From: Deltaproteobacteria bacterium
Lineage (GTDB): Bacteria > Desulfobacterota > Dissulfuribacteria > Dissulfuribacterales > QOAL01
Direction of reading: 5' to 3'
Assembly: GCA_027003115.1 (NCBI GenBank)
Contig: JALWYS010000176.1
Coordinates: 1-40,164 of the forward strand
Length of the DNA stretch: 40,164 nucleotides
Within the stretch, counting starts at the first letter, position 1; the number at the start of each line of letters is the position of its first letter. This document shows, piece after piece, positions 15,965 through 24,740 of the stretch. The notes below the pieces were generated by a model. It ran no database searches. It saw only the letters and a program-made list of their open reading frames with translations, and was not told the DNA's origin. Both the position numbers and the translations under genes were made by a program.

Positions 15965-18751
15965 TTATTCCTGCTCGGATTTCTGCTTCTCCTCGCCGCT
16001 CTCAATGGAGGTCCCAATATCTGGAGCCACCTCTTCCATCTCAAAGGCCTCTATGACATCTCCGACCTTGATATCATTGAACTTCTCAAGCCCGATACCG
16101 CACTCGTACCCGGCCTGCACTTCCTTGACGTCTTCCTTGAAACGCCTGAGTGACTCTATCCTTCCGGTGTAAACCACCACGTTGTCCCTGAGCAGCCTTG
16201 CCTGGGCGTTTCTCTTGATTACGCCCTCAAGCACGTAACAGCCTGCAACGGTTCCAACCTTGGCAATATGGAAGGTCTGACGCACCTCTGCCCTTCCGAG
16301 GGTCTTTTCCTTGTAAACAGGCTCAAGAAGCCCTGTCATGGCGCTCTTGACCTCTTCCAGGGCATGGTAGATGACGTTGTAGAACCTGATGTCAACGTGC
16401 TCCTTGGCGGCAAGCTGCTTTGCCTGGGGACCTGGTTTCACGTTAAAGCCAATGATTATGGCATTTGAGGCAGAAGCCAGAAGCACATCCGATTCGGTAA
16501 TTGCGCCAATTCCACCGCGGACTATTTCTATCTTTATCTTGTCCGTGCTTAGCTTTCTAAGGGCATCACTTAGGGCCTCAAGGGAACCCTGGACGTCTGC
16601 CTTCACTATGACGTTTAGCACCTTGAGCTCCTGCTCCTTCATCTTCTCAAAAACGGTCTCAAGGCTTATGCGGCTGCTTTTGGCAAGCTCAGCTTCCCTG
16701 GCCTTTCTCTGGCGGTACTCTGCAACCTCCCTGGCCTTCTTCTCATTGGGAAGAACCACGAACTGGCTGCCTGCCTCAGGTACCCCTGAAAGGCCCTGGA
16801 CCTCAACAGGCTTGGACGGACCTGCCTCTTCCACCTTTCTGCCCTTGTCATCAAGCATGGCCCTGACCTTTCCATAATTTAGACCACAAACCATGGCATC
16901 TCCCACCTTAAGGGTCCCTTCCTTGATTAGGAGAGTAGCCACCGGTCCACGCCCCTTGTCCAGCTTAGACTCTATGACGTAACCAGATGCCGGGCGGTTC
17001 GGGTCTGCCTTGAGCTCAAGGACCTCTGCCTGAAGGACCATCATTTCAAGCAGTTCATCAATTCCCGTTCCCATTTTGGCAGACACATTTACAAATATGG
17101 TGTCCCCGCCCCAGTCCTCAGGCATGAGCCCAAGCTCCGAAAGCTCGGTCTTCACCCTGTCCGGGTTTGCCCCAGGCTTGTCTATCTTGTTTACAGCGAC
17201 GATGATGGGAACTCCTGCGGCCCTTGCATGATCAATTGCCTCCCTGGTCTGCGCCATCACTCCGTCGTCTGCTGCCACCACCAGAATGACCAAGTCAGTA
17301 ACACTTGCCCCGCGGGCACGCATGGAGGTAAATGCCTCGTGGCCTGGAGTGTCGAGGAATACCACCTGTTCGCCAGATGGCAGGGTGACCTCGTAGGCAC
17401 CAATGTGCTGGGTTATTCCACCTGCCTCCTTTGAAGCAACATCACTCTTTCTTATGGCATCAAGGAGGGTGGTCTTGCCATGGTCCACATGGCCCATAAT
17501 GGTAACTACAGGCGGCCTTGGTACCGGCTCTCCGCCCTCAACTTCCTTTTGTACCTGTTCAATTATGTCCTCGGCTACACTCTTTCGCTCAACCTCGTAA
17601 CCAAATTCAGAGGCAACAAGTGATGCAGTGTCAAAGTCAATTGTCTGATTGGCCGTGGCCATCACACCAAGGGCCATGAGCTTCATTATGACCTCTGCCA
17701 CCTTGACCCCCATCTTCTGGGCAAGCTCACTTACCTGAATGGTCTCAACCATGGTAATCTTGCGCTTTTCCGCCTTGATGGGCGCAGTACCTGCAGCTTT
17801 CTGTTCCTTCTGAGCTTTTGCGCTCTTTGGCCCCTTCTTGCCAACCCTGGAAATACCCTCTTCTTCCTTGAGGATCTCTCTTATGGCCTCCTTTTTGCCC
17901 TTTTTCTTCAAGGGTTTTCTCTTTTTGGGAAGGCCGCCAAGATCCATGGCCTTGACCACCCTCTTGCCCTTCTTCTTACCCTTGACAGGCTTTGCAGGCC
18001 TTTCTGCAACAGGTGCACTTGGTGAAACGGCCTTCTGCTGCACCTTTGGAGGCTCTTCCTTTTCAGGCTTTTTGATCTCTATCCTTGGCCTTTCTAGGAT
18101 CTTTACAAACTGCTTAGGCTCCTTGGGCTTGGCCTCTGCAGTTTGAGATGCCTTGGCCTTATCCTCAAGCCCTAGCTCCTGAATCTTCTTCTCCTTTGTC
18201 GCCTTCTCTTCTGACTCGACCTTAGAAACGACCTCGCCAGCTACCTGTTCCCTGGCTTCCTCTTTCTCTTCAGCCTCCTTTACAGGTGCCTCAACCTTTT
18301 TGCTCTCCCTTTCAACCTTCTCTTCACTTGGAGGTGCAGGACGTACAACCTTTACCTTGCCTTCTGTGGCAGCCCTTTCTTTCTTTTCAACGACCTTTAC
18401 TGCCTTCTCCTTTTCAGGAGTGACTTCCTGTGCCTTCTGCTCTACAGGTTCCTTGGGGGTGACCTCTTCCTTCTGAGGCTCAGCAGAAGCGGCCTTCCTG
18501 ATTATCCTCTTAATGTGAACCACTTTGTGTTTTCTGCGAATAACCTTTTTCTTGGGTGCCTCTTTGGCCTCTTTGGCACCCATATCCTCTTCCTGGCTTT
18601 TGAGTCTTTTTCTGATCTCGCTCACCTCGTAATCTTCCAAGGTGCTCATATAGTTTTTGATCGGGTAGCCAAGATCCTTTATCCTGGCCTCCATTTCTTT
18701 GCTTGAAATGCCAAATTCCTTGGCAAGTTCGTGAACTCTTATCTTTGACAT
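15965..18751 (-). CDS. infB: Translation initiation factor IF-2
   Basis: IF-2 is the GTPase that brings fMet-tRNA to the 30S subunit and drives subunit joining. The 928-residue protein has an IF2_N domain (1-50, with [15 protein letters not shown]), a very long Lys/Glu/Pro/Ala-rich linker (about 55-330), a second IF2_N domain (about 340-390), the G domain from about 415 with [17 protein letters not shown] and NKID, and C-terminal domains II-IV ending in an acidic tail. The start is ATG 18751, after GGGGGTGA about 9 nt upstream. Between ylxR and infB there is a 212-bp gap; the L7Ae-like gene found there in Firmicutes is absent. Confidence 0.98.
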   Translation of the reverse strand: MSKIRVHELAKEFGISSKEMEARIKDLGYPIKNYMSTLEDYEVSEIRKRLKSQEEDMGAKEAKEAPKKKVIRRKHKVVHIKRIIRKAASAEPQKEEVTPKEPVEQKAQEVTPEKEKAVKVVEKKERAATEGKVKVVRPAPPSEEKVERESKKVEAPVKEAEEKEEAREQVAGEVVSKVESEEKATKEKKIQELGLEDKAKASQTAEAKPKEPKQFVKILERPRIEIKKPEKEEPPKVQQKAVSPSAPVAERPAKPVKGKKKGKRVVKAMDLGGLPKKRKPLKKKGKKEAIREILKEEEGISRVGKKGPKSAKAQKEQKAAGTAPIKAEKRKITMVETIQVSELAQKMGVKVAEVIMKLMALGVMATANQTIDFDTASLVASEFGYEVERKSVAEDIIEQVQKEVEGGEPVPRPPVVTIMGHVDHGKTTLLDAIRKSDVASKEAGGITQHIGAYEVTLPSGEQVVFLDTPGHEAFTSMRARGASVTDLVILVVAADDGVMAQTREAIDHARAAGVPIIVAVNKIDKPGANPDRVKTELSELGLMPEDWGGDTIFVNVSAKMGTGIDELLEMMVLQAEVLELKADPNRPASGYVIESKLDKGRGPVATLLIKEGTLKVGDAMVCGLNYGKVRAMLDDKGRKVEEAGPSKPVEVQGLSGVPEAGSQFVVLPNEKKAREVAEYRQRKAREAELAKSSRISLETVFEKMKEQELKVLNVIVKADVQGSLEALSDALRKLSTDKIKIEIVRGGIGAITESDVLLASASNAIIIGFNVKPGPQAKQLAAKEHVDIRFYNVIYHALEEVKSAMTGLLEPVYKEKTLGRAEVRQTFHIAKVGTVAGCYVLEGVIKRNAQARLLRDNVVVYTGRIESLRRFKEDVKEVQAGYECGIGLEKFNDIKVGDVIEAFEMEEVAPDIGTSIESGEEKQKSEQE

Positions 18752-18963
18752 TTTAAAAAATCACCCCCAAATTACGTTACTACCGTATTTAAAGCACAAA
18801 GGCCTAATCCCCATGAAAAACAGACCCTTTCCAATTGATGCATTCTCGTTGGAGAAAATACCCACATTTTAAGGACACACCATACCTTTCTCGCTCCTTG
18901 CGCCTTTGTCCTGGAAAAAATAGCTGTTTTTCAAAGGTCTTACATTCAAAAAAAATCTCATTT

Positions 18964-19233
18964 TTATATCCTAAGGGCCCTTTTAAGGGCACCTTCTCCT
19001 TTTTTCGTCTTTAAAAACTCAAGACACCTTTTGCCCTGGCAACAATAGACACCTCTGCCTGGAAGCCTAGCCCTTTCATCCTTCTTTATCTCACCATTAA
19101 CTGCAACAAATCTCATCAACTGGCCCTTGGAATATCGTCTTTTACAAAATACGCACATCCTGACGGGGGCGCGCCCCTTTTTCTGGCTACTTCTTCTGCC
19201 ATTAGCCCTCTGAAGTTTCTTCTTTGCCTGCAT
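18964..19233 (-). CDS. ylxR: YlxR/DUF448 family RNA-binding protein
   Basis: The 89-residue basic protein has the DUF448 core: RMCVFCKRRYSKGQLMRFV, then EIKKDERARLPGRGVYCCQGKRC. Two Cys pairs (CVFC and CC-C) are present. YlxR binds RNA and in some bacteria affects transcription or RNase P; here it is best called a nucleic-acid-binding protein of the nusA-infB operon. The chosen ATG at 19233 lies 32 bp inside the 3' end of nusA; no in-frame start closer to the domain leaves the N-terminal basic segment intact, so coupling to nusA translation is likely. Confidence 0.9.
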   Translation of the reverse strand: MQAKKKLQRANGRRSSQKKGRAPVRMCVFCKRRYSKGQLMRFVAVNGEIKKDERARLPGRGVYCCQGKRCLEFLKTKKGEGALKRALRI

Positions 19234-20644
19234 CCTCTGTATCAGAAGCCTCTGCCTCTATTTCCTGCGTGGCTTCTGCCGTCTCATCTCCAGCAGATCC
19301 CTCTTCCGATTCCTCAGGCACCTGATCAGTCTCTTCCGTTTCTGTCACTTCTTCTGCAACTTCTTCGGTTACCCCTTCTGCTTCCCTTTCCTCTTCGGAT
19401 GGTGTTTCGATGTAGGCGTACTCCTGGCCATGCTCCTCCAGGAACTTTTGTGCTGCCTCCACAAAGGGTATGGCATCCTTTCTGAGCTCATCAGGGTCTG
19501 CCTTGGCAAGATCACCAATGGAGCGAATTCCCTTCTTGAACAGGTGATCTGCAACGCTTTCACTCATGCCAAGATACTCCACCATTGCCTGGTAATTTGG
19601 ATCCTGGCTGTTCTTGTATCGTGTTTCGCTCTTGACGTCTATCTTCCAGCCCATGAGCTTTGCGGCAAGCCTGACATTTTGCCCCTGACGCCCTATGGCA
19701 AGTGAGAGTTGATCGTCTGGAACAATTACTTCCAGGGCCTCATTGGCCTCATCAACGGTTACCTGGGTCACCTCAGCAGGAGCCAGAGCATTGTACACAT
19801 ACTTGGCAGGATCAGGGCTCCAGGGCACTATATCGATTTTTTCGCCCCTAAGTTCCTGAACAATGGCCTGAACACGAGAGCCGCGCATTCCAACACAGGC
19901 GCCCACAGGATCAACGTCTATGTCGCTGGAACTTACGGCAATCTTTGTACGACTGCCTGGTTCCCTGGCGACGCCCATAATCTGCACTATTCCGTCTGCT
20001 ATCTCTGGAACCTCTATCTCAAAGAGTTTCCTTATAAATTCCGGATGGGTACGGGAGAGGATTATTTGGGTATCCCTCTGGGTCTTCTTTACCTCAACGA
20101 TGTATGCACGAAGCCTGTCTCCCCTTCTGTAGCTTTCAGTAGGAATCTGCTCTGAAGGGGGAAGAAGCGCCTCTGTTCCACCCAGGTTTATGATTACATT
20201 ACCCCGCTCAAACCTCTGGACGATGCCATTTACTATCTCACCTTCCCTGTCCTTGAACTCGTCATATATCACGTCCATCTCCGCACTCTTCATCTTCTGG
20301 ATGATTATCTGCCGTGCGGACTGGGCCTCTATCCTGCCGAGCTTATCCATGTCGAGGACTGTTCCTATGCTGTCCCCCAACTCGCTTTCAGGGTCAAGCT
20401 CCCTTGCTTCTTCCAGAGATATTTCCGTAACAGGGTCTTTCACCTCTGGCACCACGGTCCTGAACTGGTAAACCTCCAGCTCGCCTGTGTTGTCATTGTA
20501 GTTGACCTCAATATCCATCTTGGAGCCAAAACGCTTCTTGACCGCCGATGTAATTGCCTCCTTTAAGGCGGAAATCAAGACATCGCGCTCAAGTCCCTTT
20601 TCCCTGCTAACCTGATCTATTATCCTTTTGAGTCCTATATCCAT
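19202..20644 (-). CDS. nusA: Transcription termination/antitermination protein NusA
   Basis: NusA binds RNA polymerase and nascent RNA to control pausing, termination and antitermination. The 480-residue protein has the N-terminal polymerase-binding domain (1-125), an S1 domain (about 130-200, EGEIVNGIVQRFERGNVIINLG), and two KH domains with VGACVGMRGSRVQAIVQEL and LAIGRQGQNVRLAAKLMGW. A helix-hairpin-helix-like segment (about 360-410) and an extremely acidic Glu/Thr-rich tail of about 65 residues follow. The tail is unlike the E. coli acidic repeats in sequence. It follows rimP by 17 nt. Confidence 0.97.
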   Translation of the reverse strand: MDIGLKRIIDQVSREKGLERDVLISALKEAITSAVKKRFGSKMDIEVNYNDNTGELEVYQFRTVVPEVKDPVTEISLEEARELDPESELGDSIGTVLDMDKLGRIEAQSARQIIIQKMKSAEMDVIYDEFKDREGEIVNGIVQRFERGNVIINLGGTEALLPPSEQIPTESYRRGDRLRAYIVEVKKTQRDTQIILSRTHPEFIRKLFEIEVPEIADGIVQIMGVAREPGSRTKIAVSSSDIDVDPVGACVGMRGSRVQAIVQELRGEKIDIVPWSPDPAKYVYNALAPAEVTQVTVDEANEALEVIVPDDQLSLAIGRQGQNVRLAAKLMGWKIDVKSETRYKNSQDPNYQAMVEYLGMSESVADHLFKKGIRSIGDLAKADPDELRKDAIPFVEAAQKFLEEHGQEYAYIETPSEEEREAEGVTEEVAEEVTETEETDQVPEESEEGSAGDETAEATQEIEAEASDTEDAGKEETSEG

Positions 20645-20661
20645 ATTTCTCCATCCTATCC

Positions 20662-21144
20662 TTAAAGAATGTCTAATCTTGCCTTTTTTATGAGCCCAAG
20701 GGGAAGAAGAAACTCCTGGCCCGAGGCGTCGATTATGACCTCTTCATGATCAGACACACCCCTTAAGAGTCCCTTGAATTTCCTCCTGCCCTCCACGGGC
20801 TCGCTGGTCCTGACGAAAACCTTCTGGCCGGAAAACCTTTCATAATCTTCCGCCCTTACAAGGGGCCTGTTTATGCCTGGAGATGAAACCTCGAGGTTGT
20901 AACTTCCAGGCACTGGATCGTGCACGTCCAGCAGGTCGCTGACTACCCTGCTAAGCCTACTGCAGTCATCAAGGGTGACCCCGCCTTCCTTGTCAATGAC
21001 AAGGCGCAGGATGTTACCCCTTGGCCCCTTTACAAACTCCACAAGGACCAGCTCGAGTCCATTGTAGTCGGTTAGCGGTTCAACAAGCTCGCTAACCTTT
21101 TGCTCTATTTCTTTTTTGAGTTCCTCAAACCTCATGTCACACAT
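20662..21144 (-). CDS. rimP: Ribosome maturation factor RimP
   Basis: RimP assists 30S assembly. The 160-residue protein has LVEPLTDYNGLELVLVEFVK, LRLVIDKEGGVTLDDCSRLSR and LEVSSPGINRPLV, the family's best conserved block, with a C-terminal SH3-like domain (about 90-160). Two ATGs (21144 and 21135) are possible; the second begins MRFEELKK and fits the family better, but neither has a clear Shine-Dalgarno site. An intrinsic terminator ends about 10 nt upstream, so rimP must be read through from the tRNA-Gly promoter or another site in the leader. Confidence 0.94.
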   Translation of the reverse strand: MCDMRFEELKKEIEQKVSELVEPLTDYNGLELVLVEFVKGPRGNILRLVIDKEGGVTLDDCSRLSRVVSDLLDVHDPVPGSYNLEVSSPGINRPLVRAEDYERFSGQKVFVRTSEPVEGRRKFKGLLRGVSDHEEVIIDASGQEFLLPLGLIKKARLDIL

Positions 21145-21154
21145 TTCGTACTAT

Positions 21155-21179
21155 AAAAAAAAGTGGGCAGAGCCCACTT
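21155..21179 (-). terminator. Rho-independent terminator between tRNA-Gly and rimP
   Basis: On the - strand AAGTGGGC-TCT-GCCCACTT forms a perfect 8-bp stem with a 3-nt loop (21161-21179), followed by further T residues to 21155. It would end the tRNA-Gly transcript and, because rimP starts about 10 nt later, could act as an attenuator for the rimP-nusA-infB operon. Confidence 0.85.
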
Positions 21180-21182
21180 CCT

Positions 21183-21221
21183 TTAGAGACAAAGATATAA
21201 AAGTTTTATACCTCCACTCAT
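21183..21221 (-). other. Possible 12-codon leader ORF upstream of rimP
   Basis: An ATG at 21221 opens the frame MSGGIKLLYLCL, which stops with TAA at 21183, 3 nt before the terminator stem. GGTGGTG lies about 9 nt upstream of the ATG. Position and size are those of an attenuation leader peptide, but so short a frame can occur by chance and there is no independent support. Confidence 0.25.
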
Positions 21222-21280
21222 CGAAGTAAGCACCACCACGCCGCCTGTGCGGCACCTGGCAGCCAAACCTCAAAAAGGGA

Positions 21281-21356
21281 TGGAGCGGGCGACGGGCCTC
21301 GAACCCGCGACCCCAAGCTTGGGAAGCTTGTACTCTACCAGCTGAGCTACGCCCGC
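21281..21356 (-). tRNA. tRNA-Gly (anticodon CCC), CCA encoded
   Basis: The acceptor stem GCGGGCG pairs with CGCCCGC. The D arm has GTAGCTCAGCTGGTAGAG. The anticodon stem CAAGC/GCTTG closes the loop TTCCCAA, so the anticodon is CCC. The T arm CGGG-TTCGAGG-CCCG is close to canonical. Discriminator T is followed by an encoded CCA at 21281-21283. The gene sits upstream of rimP-nusA-infB in the place that tRNA-fMet (metY) takes in E. coli. Confidence 0.96.
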
Positions 21357-21403
21357 TTCAACTCTGCCTTTAATACATCGGGAAACCGAGTATCAGACGC
21401 AAA

Positions 21404-21433
21404 ATAATATAGGACCTGTAGATGAAATGTCAA
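21404..21433 (-). promoter_or_regulatory. Sigma-70-type promoter of tRNA-Gly
   Basis: On the - strand a perfect -35 box TTGACA (21433-21428) is followed by overlapping -10 candidates: TATATT (21411-21406, spacer 16) and TATTAT (21409-21404, spacer 18). Initiation would fall near 21397, about 40 nt before the mature tRNA. It is probably also the main promoter feeding rimP-nusA-infB by read-through. Confidence 0.8.
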
Positions 21434-21477
21434 GAAATAGCCAAACTGCAAGGGTTACACAGACAGACGGAAATAAG

Positions 21478-22056
21478 TTATTGCTCCTCGTTTCTTCCAT
21501 AAAGGCGGGCACTTATCCTGGCAGCCTTCTCAGGAGACATGTTGGCAAGTATTTTGGCCACCTTCTTACTCTTCATGATGGCGAAAAGTTTTGTAACCGT
21601 ATCCTCATCAAGCTTATCAAGGAGTGCGGCAGCCCGTAATGGGTCCATTGAGCTGTAAACGCTGGCAAGATGCTGAAGTCTTGCACCCTGTTCAAATCTT
21701 TTCTTTTTTACAGGACCTTCGAGTTTACGCTGAAGGTCTTTTAGCTGCTTGATCTTGTCCTCTATATCCTTTTTAAGCAATTCCAGATCCTGCTCCCTTT
21801 TATCAAGCTCATTTTCCCTCTTTTCAAGACTTGCCATCTTGAGTCGAAGCAGTCTCAAGAGCTCTGGATGACACTGCTTTTCGCCACTGTATGAAGTTGA
21901 TGGTGTTGTTACGTTTCCACTGGTAGAAGCAGTGGCAAGATCTTCAAGGCAAGGGGTTGGTCGTATATCCAGAAGCATGGCACCAAAAACCACCATTTTG
22001 GCTGCCAATACCACGCCCAAAACCCTGATCCACGCCCTGCCCCAGTTCCTGCCCAT
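21478..22056 (-). CDS. MotE-like protein (MgtE_N-type domain) closing the flagellar operon
   Basis: The 192-residue product has an N-terminal transmembrane segment (about 10-30), a low-complexity Ser/Thr linker, a coiled coil (about 68-115, with LEKRENELDKREQDLELLKK) and a C-terminal MgtE-N/FliG-like helical domain (about 125-188, MDPLRAAALLDKLDEDTVTKLFAIMKSKK-type repeats ending ILANMSPEKAARIS). This is the architecture of MotE, a periplasmic chaperone of the stator-associated protein MotC in alphaproteobacteria, and of many unnamed proteins found next to fliJ. It starts within the fliJ stop (TAATG). No motA, motB or motC is visible here, so the specific partner is unknown. Confidence 0.8.
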   Translation of the reverse strand: MGRNWGRAWIRVLGVVLAAKMVVFGAMLLDIRPTPCLEDLATASTSGNVTTPSTSYSGEKQCHPELLRLLRLKMASLEKRENELDKREQDLELLKKDIEDKIKQLKDLQRKLEGPVKKKRFEQGARLQHLASVYSSMDPLRAAALLDKLDEDTVTKLFAIMKSKKVAKILANMSPEKAARISARLYGRNEEQ

Positions 22057-22511
22057 TACCTGTTCCTGTCCCTTAATCGTTTGGCCCTACCAAGGGAGAC
22101 CAGGTCATCAAGTTCCTTTTGAAGCTTAGCATCCACCTCCCTGAGATAACGTTTCAGATCCCTCTCCTTAAGACCTGACACAAGTTCCGTATCCATGTGC
22201 CGCTGATGAAGCTGGCCCCTTGCCTGAGCCACATCAAGCCTCGCCTGTTTGAGTCTCTTGTCGAGTGCCTTGCATTTCTGCTCCATCTGGGCAATCAGCT
22301 GGCACCTGAAATTGAAATCAGCTGACATGATCCCGTCCTCCATTTTTTTTCTAAGTTCCATTTTCTCTTTTCTAAGGGCCCTGATGTTTTTCTTAAGCTC
22401 CTCTTCTATTGCCTTTTGCCTGGAAAGGGCTGCTGAGAACTCCATTTCCGCAACCTCTTCCATGCGCTTTCTCACCCTCAAAAGCGTTTCCAGTCTGAAT
22501 CTGAACCTCAT
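22056..22511 (-). CDS. fliJ: Flagellar export protein FliJ
   Basis: The 151-residue protein is almost one continuous coiled coil (RFRLETLLRVRKRMEEVAE at the start and a strongly charged heptad pattern throughout), as for FliJ, the gamma-like stalk that links the FliI ATPase ring to FlhA. Sequence conservation in this family is low; position directly after fliI (8 nt gap) is the main support. It is coupled to the following MotE-like gene by a one-base overlap. Confidence 0.88.
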   Translation of the reverse strand: MRFRFRLETLLRVRKRMEEVAEMEFSAALSRQKAIEEELKKNIRALRKEKMELRKKMEDGIMSADFNFRCQLIAQMEQKCKALDKRLKQARLDVAQARGQLHQRHMDTELVSGLKERDLKRYLREVDAKLQKELDDLVSLGRAKRLRDRNR

Positions 22512-22519
22512 CCATTATC

Positions 22520-23860
22520 CTATTGAAAGATCGATATCAGCCTGGAAATGGACTCTTCAAGGCTCGATCTTTCGTCTACTGCCTGGCGTAAATAGGCCTT
22601 GACATCCTCTATCTTTTCCAGGGCAAAGTCTATTTCAGGATTTGTCCCTCGGGTGTAGGCCCCGAGATTTACTAAGTCTTCCGCTCTTGCATAAATGGAA
22701 AGGACCTTGACGAGCATTTGATATGATGGAATCTGCCCCGGTGTAGCTATGTCCCTCATTATCCTGCTTATGCTCTGAAGTATGTCTATTGCCGGGTAAT
22801 GGCCCTGATGGGCGAGTTCTCTGCTAAGAACCACGTGCCCGTCAACTATGGAGCGAACCGCATCCGCAATGGGCTCGTTCATGTCATCGCCCTCAACAAG
22901 CACCGTGTAGATGCCTGTGATGGACCCATCATCTCCCTTTCTGCCTGCCCTCTCAAGAAGTTTGGGCATCTCCGCAAAGACAGACGGCGTGTAGCCTCTG
23001 GAGGTGGGTGGCTCGCCAATGGAAAGCCCTACCTCCCTGTGAGCCATTGCAAACCTTGTGACAGAATCCATCATGAGGATTACGTCCTTTCCTTTATCCC
23101 TGAAATATTCAGCGAGAGCAGTGGCCAGATAGGCACCCCTTAGCCTTATGAGCGGCGGCTGATCCGATGTGGCAACCACCACAACGGATCTTTCAAGCCC
23201 CTTGGGGCCAAGGTCCCTTTCAATAAAGTCCCTGAGTTCCCGACCACGTTCCCCAATAAGTCCTATAACGCTTACGTCTGCGGCTGTGTGCCTAGCTATC
23301 ATTCCAAGGAGTGTGCTTTTTCCCACCCCGGAGCCGGCCATTATGGCTATTCTTTGCCCTTTCCCAAGGGTGAGACACCCGTTTATGGCCCTCACCCCCA
23401 CATCTACAGGTGTATCGATCCGGGGCCTTTCCATTGGGTTTAGGGGGTCTGCATAGAGGGGGTAGTAACCATCGAAACAGACTGGGCCCTTATTGTCTAT
23501 TGGCCGGCCTGTAGCGTCAAGCACCCTGCCAAGGAGACTGTCTCCCACAGCCACCTGGGCCCTGTCCTGGCTGACCCATATCTTGCTGCCAGGCTCTATG
23601 CCCCTCATGTCTCCAAGTGGCATGAGAAGGACCCGATTGTTTCTAAAGCCAACCACCTCGGCAGTTATGGTGTTGCCAGACTTTACCTCAACAGAACAAA
23701 TGCCACCAATAGGAACACCAGGCCCCTGTCCCTCAATCACCATGCCCACGACTTCCTTTACGATTCCGCAGGCACGTATGGGCCGTGAGGCCTCAATAAC
23801 CTGTGAATAGGTGCCAAGGTCGATATCCAGGCTATCTGGTAAGCTCCACTGCGCCGTCAT
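22520..23860 (-). CDS. fliI: Flagellum-specific ATPase FliI
   Basis: FliI powers unfolding and loading of flagellar export substrates. The 446-residue protein has the N-terminal beta-barrel (about 1-95), Walker A AGSGVGKST (about 164-172), GLIGERGRELRDFIE, Walker B VILMMDSVTRFA, and the export-ATPase signature REVGLSIGEPPTSRGYTPSVF that separates it from F1-ATPase. Length and C-terminal domain are complete. The start overlaps the fliH stop by 4 bp. Confidence 0.97.
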   Translation of the reverse strand: MTAQWSLPDSLDIDLGTYSQVIEASRPIRACGIVKEVVGMVIEGQGPGVPIGGICSVEVKSGNTITAEVVGFRNNRVLLMPLGDMRGIEPGSKIWVSQDRAQVAVGDSLLGRVLDATGRPIDNKGPVCFDGYYPLYADPLNPMERPRIDTPVDVGVRAINGCLTLGKGQRIAIMAGSGVGKSTLLGMIARHTAADVSVIGLIGERGRELRDFIERDLGPKGLERSVVVVATSDQPPLIRLRGAYLATALAEYFRDKGKDVILMMDSVTRFAMAHREVGLSIGEPPTSRGYTPSVFAEMPKLLERAGRKGDDGSITGIYTVLVEGDDMNEPIADAVRSIVDGHVVLSRELAHQGHYPAIDILQSISRIMRDIATPGQIPSYQMLVKVLSIYARAEDLVNLGAYTRGTNPEIDFALEKIEDVKAYLRQAVDERSSLEESISRLISIFQ

Positions 23861-24738
23861 ATGGCCTCTTCACCATCCTCTTCTGGTTGCTGTATCTTCC
23901 TGAGCTCACCAGGAAACTCAACACCTGTGCGTTCATAAAGCTGGGTCTTTATATCATCAAGAAGAGATTGCCACCTTGACTCCAGGGACGCATCCACCAG
24001 GCCAAAGTCCGTCTCTATCATGCATCCGCCCCTGCTTACCTTTGCATCGGGCTTAAGCTCTAGCCTGTTTCCTCCTGGTGTTGAAAGTCTTGAAATGAAA
24101 TCCTCTCTCAGGTTTTCAAAGTCCCGTGGGTTAAGATGAACCGTAATGGAGCTTCCCTCAATGGTCTTGTCCAGGGCCTTCTTGAGCACCCTTGCTATTA
24201 GCTCATCATCCCCAGACAGCTCCTTTTCGATTATGGCCCTTGCAACCAAAAGACAGACTTGAAGCATCTGGGCCTCGTAGGAAGAAGAAAGTCTTGCGGT
24301 CTGCTCCTTGAAGCTCTCCAGAAACTTTTCCAAGTGTTGTAGACCAACCTCGAACTGTCTTCTGCCAAGCTCCTCCCCATCCCTGTGTCCCTGGTCGTAG
24401 CCCAGGTTATAGGCCTGACTTTCTATCTCTTCTGCATTCTTCCGGGCCTCGGCTATAATTACATCAGCCTCTTTTTTCATCTCGTCCGCACGCCTTTCCG
24501 CCTCGGAAACGATTCGTTCAGCCTTTGCCCTTGCCTCCTCCAGGATATCTCTTTCCTTTTTTTGACCCTTTTTTCCGCCAAGGTCTGTTTGCTGGCAGTC
24601 ATTTTGCCCATTTTCCTCTGGAAAGAGCTTGGCCAGACTGTTGAAATTCTCTTCTTCTGAGATGTTTTCCTGGTATGAACCGTTAGAGGAGGAAAAAACC
24701 GAGAAATGACAACGGCCTTGCTTTATAACCTTTGCCAT
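23857..24738 (-). CDS. fliH: Flagellar assembly protein FliH
   Basis: FliH binds and restrains FliI and forms the peripheral stalk of the export ATPase. The 293-residue protein has a poorly conserved N terminus, an alanine/glutamate-rich coiled coil (about 65-120, RAKAERIVSEAERRADEMKK), GYDQGHRDGEELGRRQ with the GxxxG-like spacing of FliH, and a C-terminal vacuolar-ATPase-E-like domain (about 155-275, with LNPRDFENLR and GGCMIETDFGLVDASLESRW). It lies between fliG and fliI with a 2-nt gap and a 4-bp overlap. Confidence 0.93.
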   Translation of the reverse strand: MAKVIKQGRCHFSVFSSSNGSYQENISEEENFNSLAKLFPEENGQNDCQQTDLGGKKGQKKERDILEEARAKAERIVSEAERRADEMKKEADVIIAEARKNAEEIESQAYNLGYDQGHRDGEELGRRQFEVGLQHLEKFLESFKEQTARLSSSYEAQMLQVCLLVARAIIEKELSGDDELIARVLKKALDKTIEGSSITVHLNPRDFENLREDFISRLSTPGGNRLELKPDAKVSRGGCMIETDFGLVDASLESRWQSLLDDIKTQLYERTGVEFPGELRKIQQPEEDGEEAI

Positions 24739-24740
24739 GG

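Noticed and set aside
18804-18992. A 62-codon frame on the - strand between ylxR and infB
   Set aside because: It begins inside ylxR, has no ribosome-binding site and looks like translated non-coding sequence.
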